This document shows, piece after piece, positions 6,701-6,945 of a DNA stretch of 6,945 bases. The notes beneath the pieces are model-generated. The model ran no database searches and was not told where the DNA came from. It worked only from the letters and a program-made list of their open reading frames with translations. The DNA is from an uncultured Eubacteriales bacterium (GTDB lineage: Bacteria; Bacillota; Clostridia; Oscillospirales; Acutalibacteraceae): NCBI GenBank assembly GCA_900317215.1, contig ONFW01000141.1, positions 1 through 6,945 on the forward strand, read 5' to 3'. A program made the position numbers and the translations under genes. The stretch's first letter is position 1. Each line of letters starts with the position of its first letter.

Positions 6701-6945
6701 GACCCTCTTATGTTACAATAACATCACGGGCGGATCACGGAGGCTATATGCAGCATGGCGACAGCTCCGGCAAGCTTCTCTACACCCGCAGGGAGCTTCT
6801 GTCACTCATAAGGATCGCCCTCGGAGGCAGAGCTGCCGAGATCGTTTATTACGGCGAGGAGGACGGCATCTCAACAGGGGCATCCTCTGACATTGAGCAG
6901 GCAACAAGGCTTGCAGAAAGGATGATCTGCGAATACGGAATGAGC
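3727..6945 (+). CDS. Chimeric Clp-type AAA+ / FtsH-type AAA-M41 metalloprotease (3' end outside window)
   Basis: An open frame of 1073 codons continues past the right edge; about 100 residues of the M41 helical tail are probably missing. Predicted role: an ATP-dependent protease of unknown substrate. Domains in order: (1) residues 1 to about 185, helical, with two Clp-N-like repeats (L32-TAEKILAAIL; V116-SVQELLEVLM); (2) about 186-470, a Clp/Hsp100-type AAA+ module with IGQ (192-194), Walker A G229-PPGVGKT, Walker B ILFD297-E298-IEKAH, the family signature LQMLDAGRLKD, sensor-1 TTN, arginine finger R386 and sensor-2 R447 (ADAR); (3) about 505-635, a receiver-like alpha/beta domain; (4) about 636-711, unassigned; (5) 712 to about 960, an FtsH-type AAA module with Walker A G753-PPGTGKT, pore loop Y786-VG, Walker B FID812-E813 and ARRFDRR (R877, R880); (6) M41 protease with H978-EAGH982 and third zinc ligand D1055 in TGASSDIEQAT. 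No transmembrane segment is visible, so it should be soluble, unlike normal FtsH. It lies downstream of the lipoprotein gene in a likely operon. Domain calls 2, 5 and 6 are firm; 1 and 3 are tentative. Confidence 0.92.
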   Translation, partial: MIYGYRELRFDKHLEQICRAHEHIMTLGGSKLTAEKILAAILYNCVDKPRELDILETMYRPLTKIMGKDVNLIRITADKLTELIKEDACSTRSILYKTLRMEELLRKEQSLESNVVSVQELLEVLMKTPSDMINEALEFGKRNISGGMSPTEKFKDKSIKELMTLFTRSKTGIAALTYTAQELGIRLKEKVIGQDHAIDVFCSGFFSAFINEFTETDNDKPAATFLFTGPPGVGKTYLAQNAAKLLGLPFARFDMSEFADDESNLSFIGSNKVYKQSAPGFVTEFVKNNPRCVILFDEIEKAHTVIIRLFLQMLDAGRLKDTFYDEEISFSEAIIIMTTNAGKNLYQGKEREELSGLSKKVILNALRNDVDPNSGRHFFPPEICSRFASGNVIMFNPLAAYDLRRIVKQEIQTQTKKYTSAFNISIETNSALYSTLLFAEGGKADARTVTARARTFFSEEIFELAKIITSSRVNRQIESLDKIQIRVELPEDNEQISELYEIPKRPSLLLYADSVTREALSGLEAFFDLICVDNIKEAEKALSARDIMMILADPLNQIREAPPADRYLLNIRHVNSLTKDFLTLVHEKYGSTPVYIIECKNILYSDEEISSYSDLGVRAALNFNPLFSDKDREKNILETAEMLLSFCRDIQGQRSINKLASSGKVLSYETGQLMPEDNTAVICLSDLKITTAVDAEDMDKLLSSATRPDITFDDVIGADDAKKELSFFVDYLRNPRRFVGTGLNPPKGVLLYGPPGTGKTMLAKAMAGEADTAFLPVEGNRFLQKYVGEGAKMIHELFAAARKYAPAIIFIDEIDTIGSVRTGNANGNDHSDILTALLTEMDGFDTNTAKPVFVLAATNYSIGEGSLMTIDSALARRFDRRIHIDLPARSDRLAFLEMKVKASPAIRIPRSALENLSVRSVGMSLAELEQVLELSMRTAVRKNKLKVNETILNEAFELYKSGEEKKWDEKMLERIARHEAGHTIISLLSGDRPSYVTITSRADHGGYMQHGDSSGKLLYTRRELLSLIRIALGGRAAEIVYYGEEDGISTGASSDIEQATRLAERMICEYGMS

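Noticed and set aside
5871..6945. Naming the large gene ftsH
   Set aside because: Only the C-terminal third is FtsH-like. The protein lacks the transmembrane anchor and carries an extra Clp-type module, so using the housekeeping symbol would mislead.
1..6945. CRISPR arrays, tRNA/rRNA genes, insertion sequences or attachment sites
   Set aside because: I looked for regular direct repeats, terminal inverted repeats, transposase motifs and tRNA cloverleaf sequences on both strands and saw none.

Overview
The window suggests a Gram-positive, clostridial (Ruminococcus-like) Firmicute chromosome. The signs are a T-box leader in front of an aminoacyl-tRNA synthetase gene, near-consensus sigma-A-type promoters, strong AGGAG ribosome binding sites, a lipoprotein with a typical Gram-positive lipobox, and moderate GC content. 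The genus is inferred from the style of the proteins and was not tested by any search.

Layout: two divergent transcription units leave a 481-base intergenic region (2374-2854). Leftwards (minus strand), alaS (alanyl-tRNA synthetase, 1-2373) runs off the left edge and lacks about its last 85 residues. It sits behind a consensus promoter (2664-2691) and a T-box riboswitch with a GCU alanine specifier, a UGGU tRNA-acceptor-binding bulge and an intrinsic terminator. Rightwards (plus strand), an extended -10 promoter (about 2784-2812) drives a 275-residue lipoprotein gene (2855-3682). It is followed after 44 bases, with no terminator, by a very large ORF (3727 to beyond 6945, at least 1073 residues).

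The large ORF is the notable item. It appears to encode a soluble chimeric protease in one polypeptide. In order it has a divergent Clp-N-like helical region, a Clp/Hsp100-type AAA+ module, a receiver-like (CheY-fold-like) middle domain that has lost most signature residues, an FtsH-type AAA module, and an M41 zinc-metalloprotease domain with HEAGH and the third-ligand Asp. No transmembrane segment of the kind that anchors ordinary FtsH is visible. The Clp-type ring has lost the usual GYVG pore loop, while both modules keep Walker A, Walker B and arginine residues.

Working model (inference): the lipoprotein and the chimeric protease are co-transcribed and may act in one process linking the cell envelope and cytoplasmic proteolysis. 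alaS is a housekeeping neighbour regulated separately by uncharged tRNA-Ala. The long plus-strand ORFs inside alaS and minus-strand ORFs inside the protease gene are antisense shadows and are not annotated.
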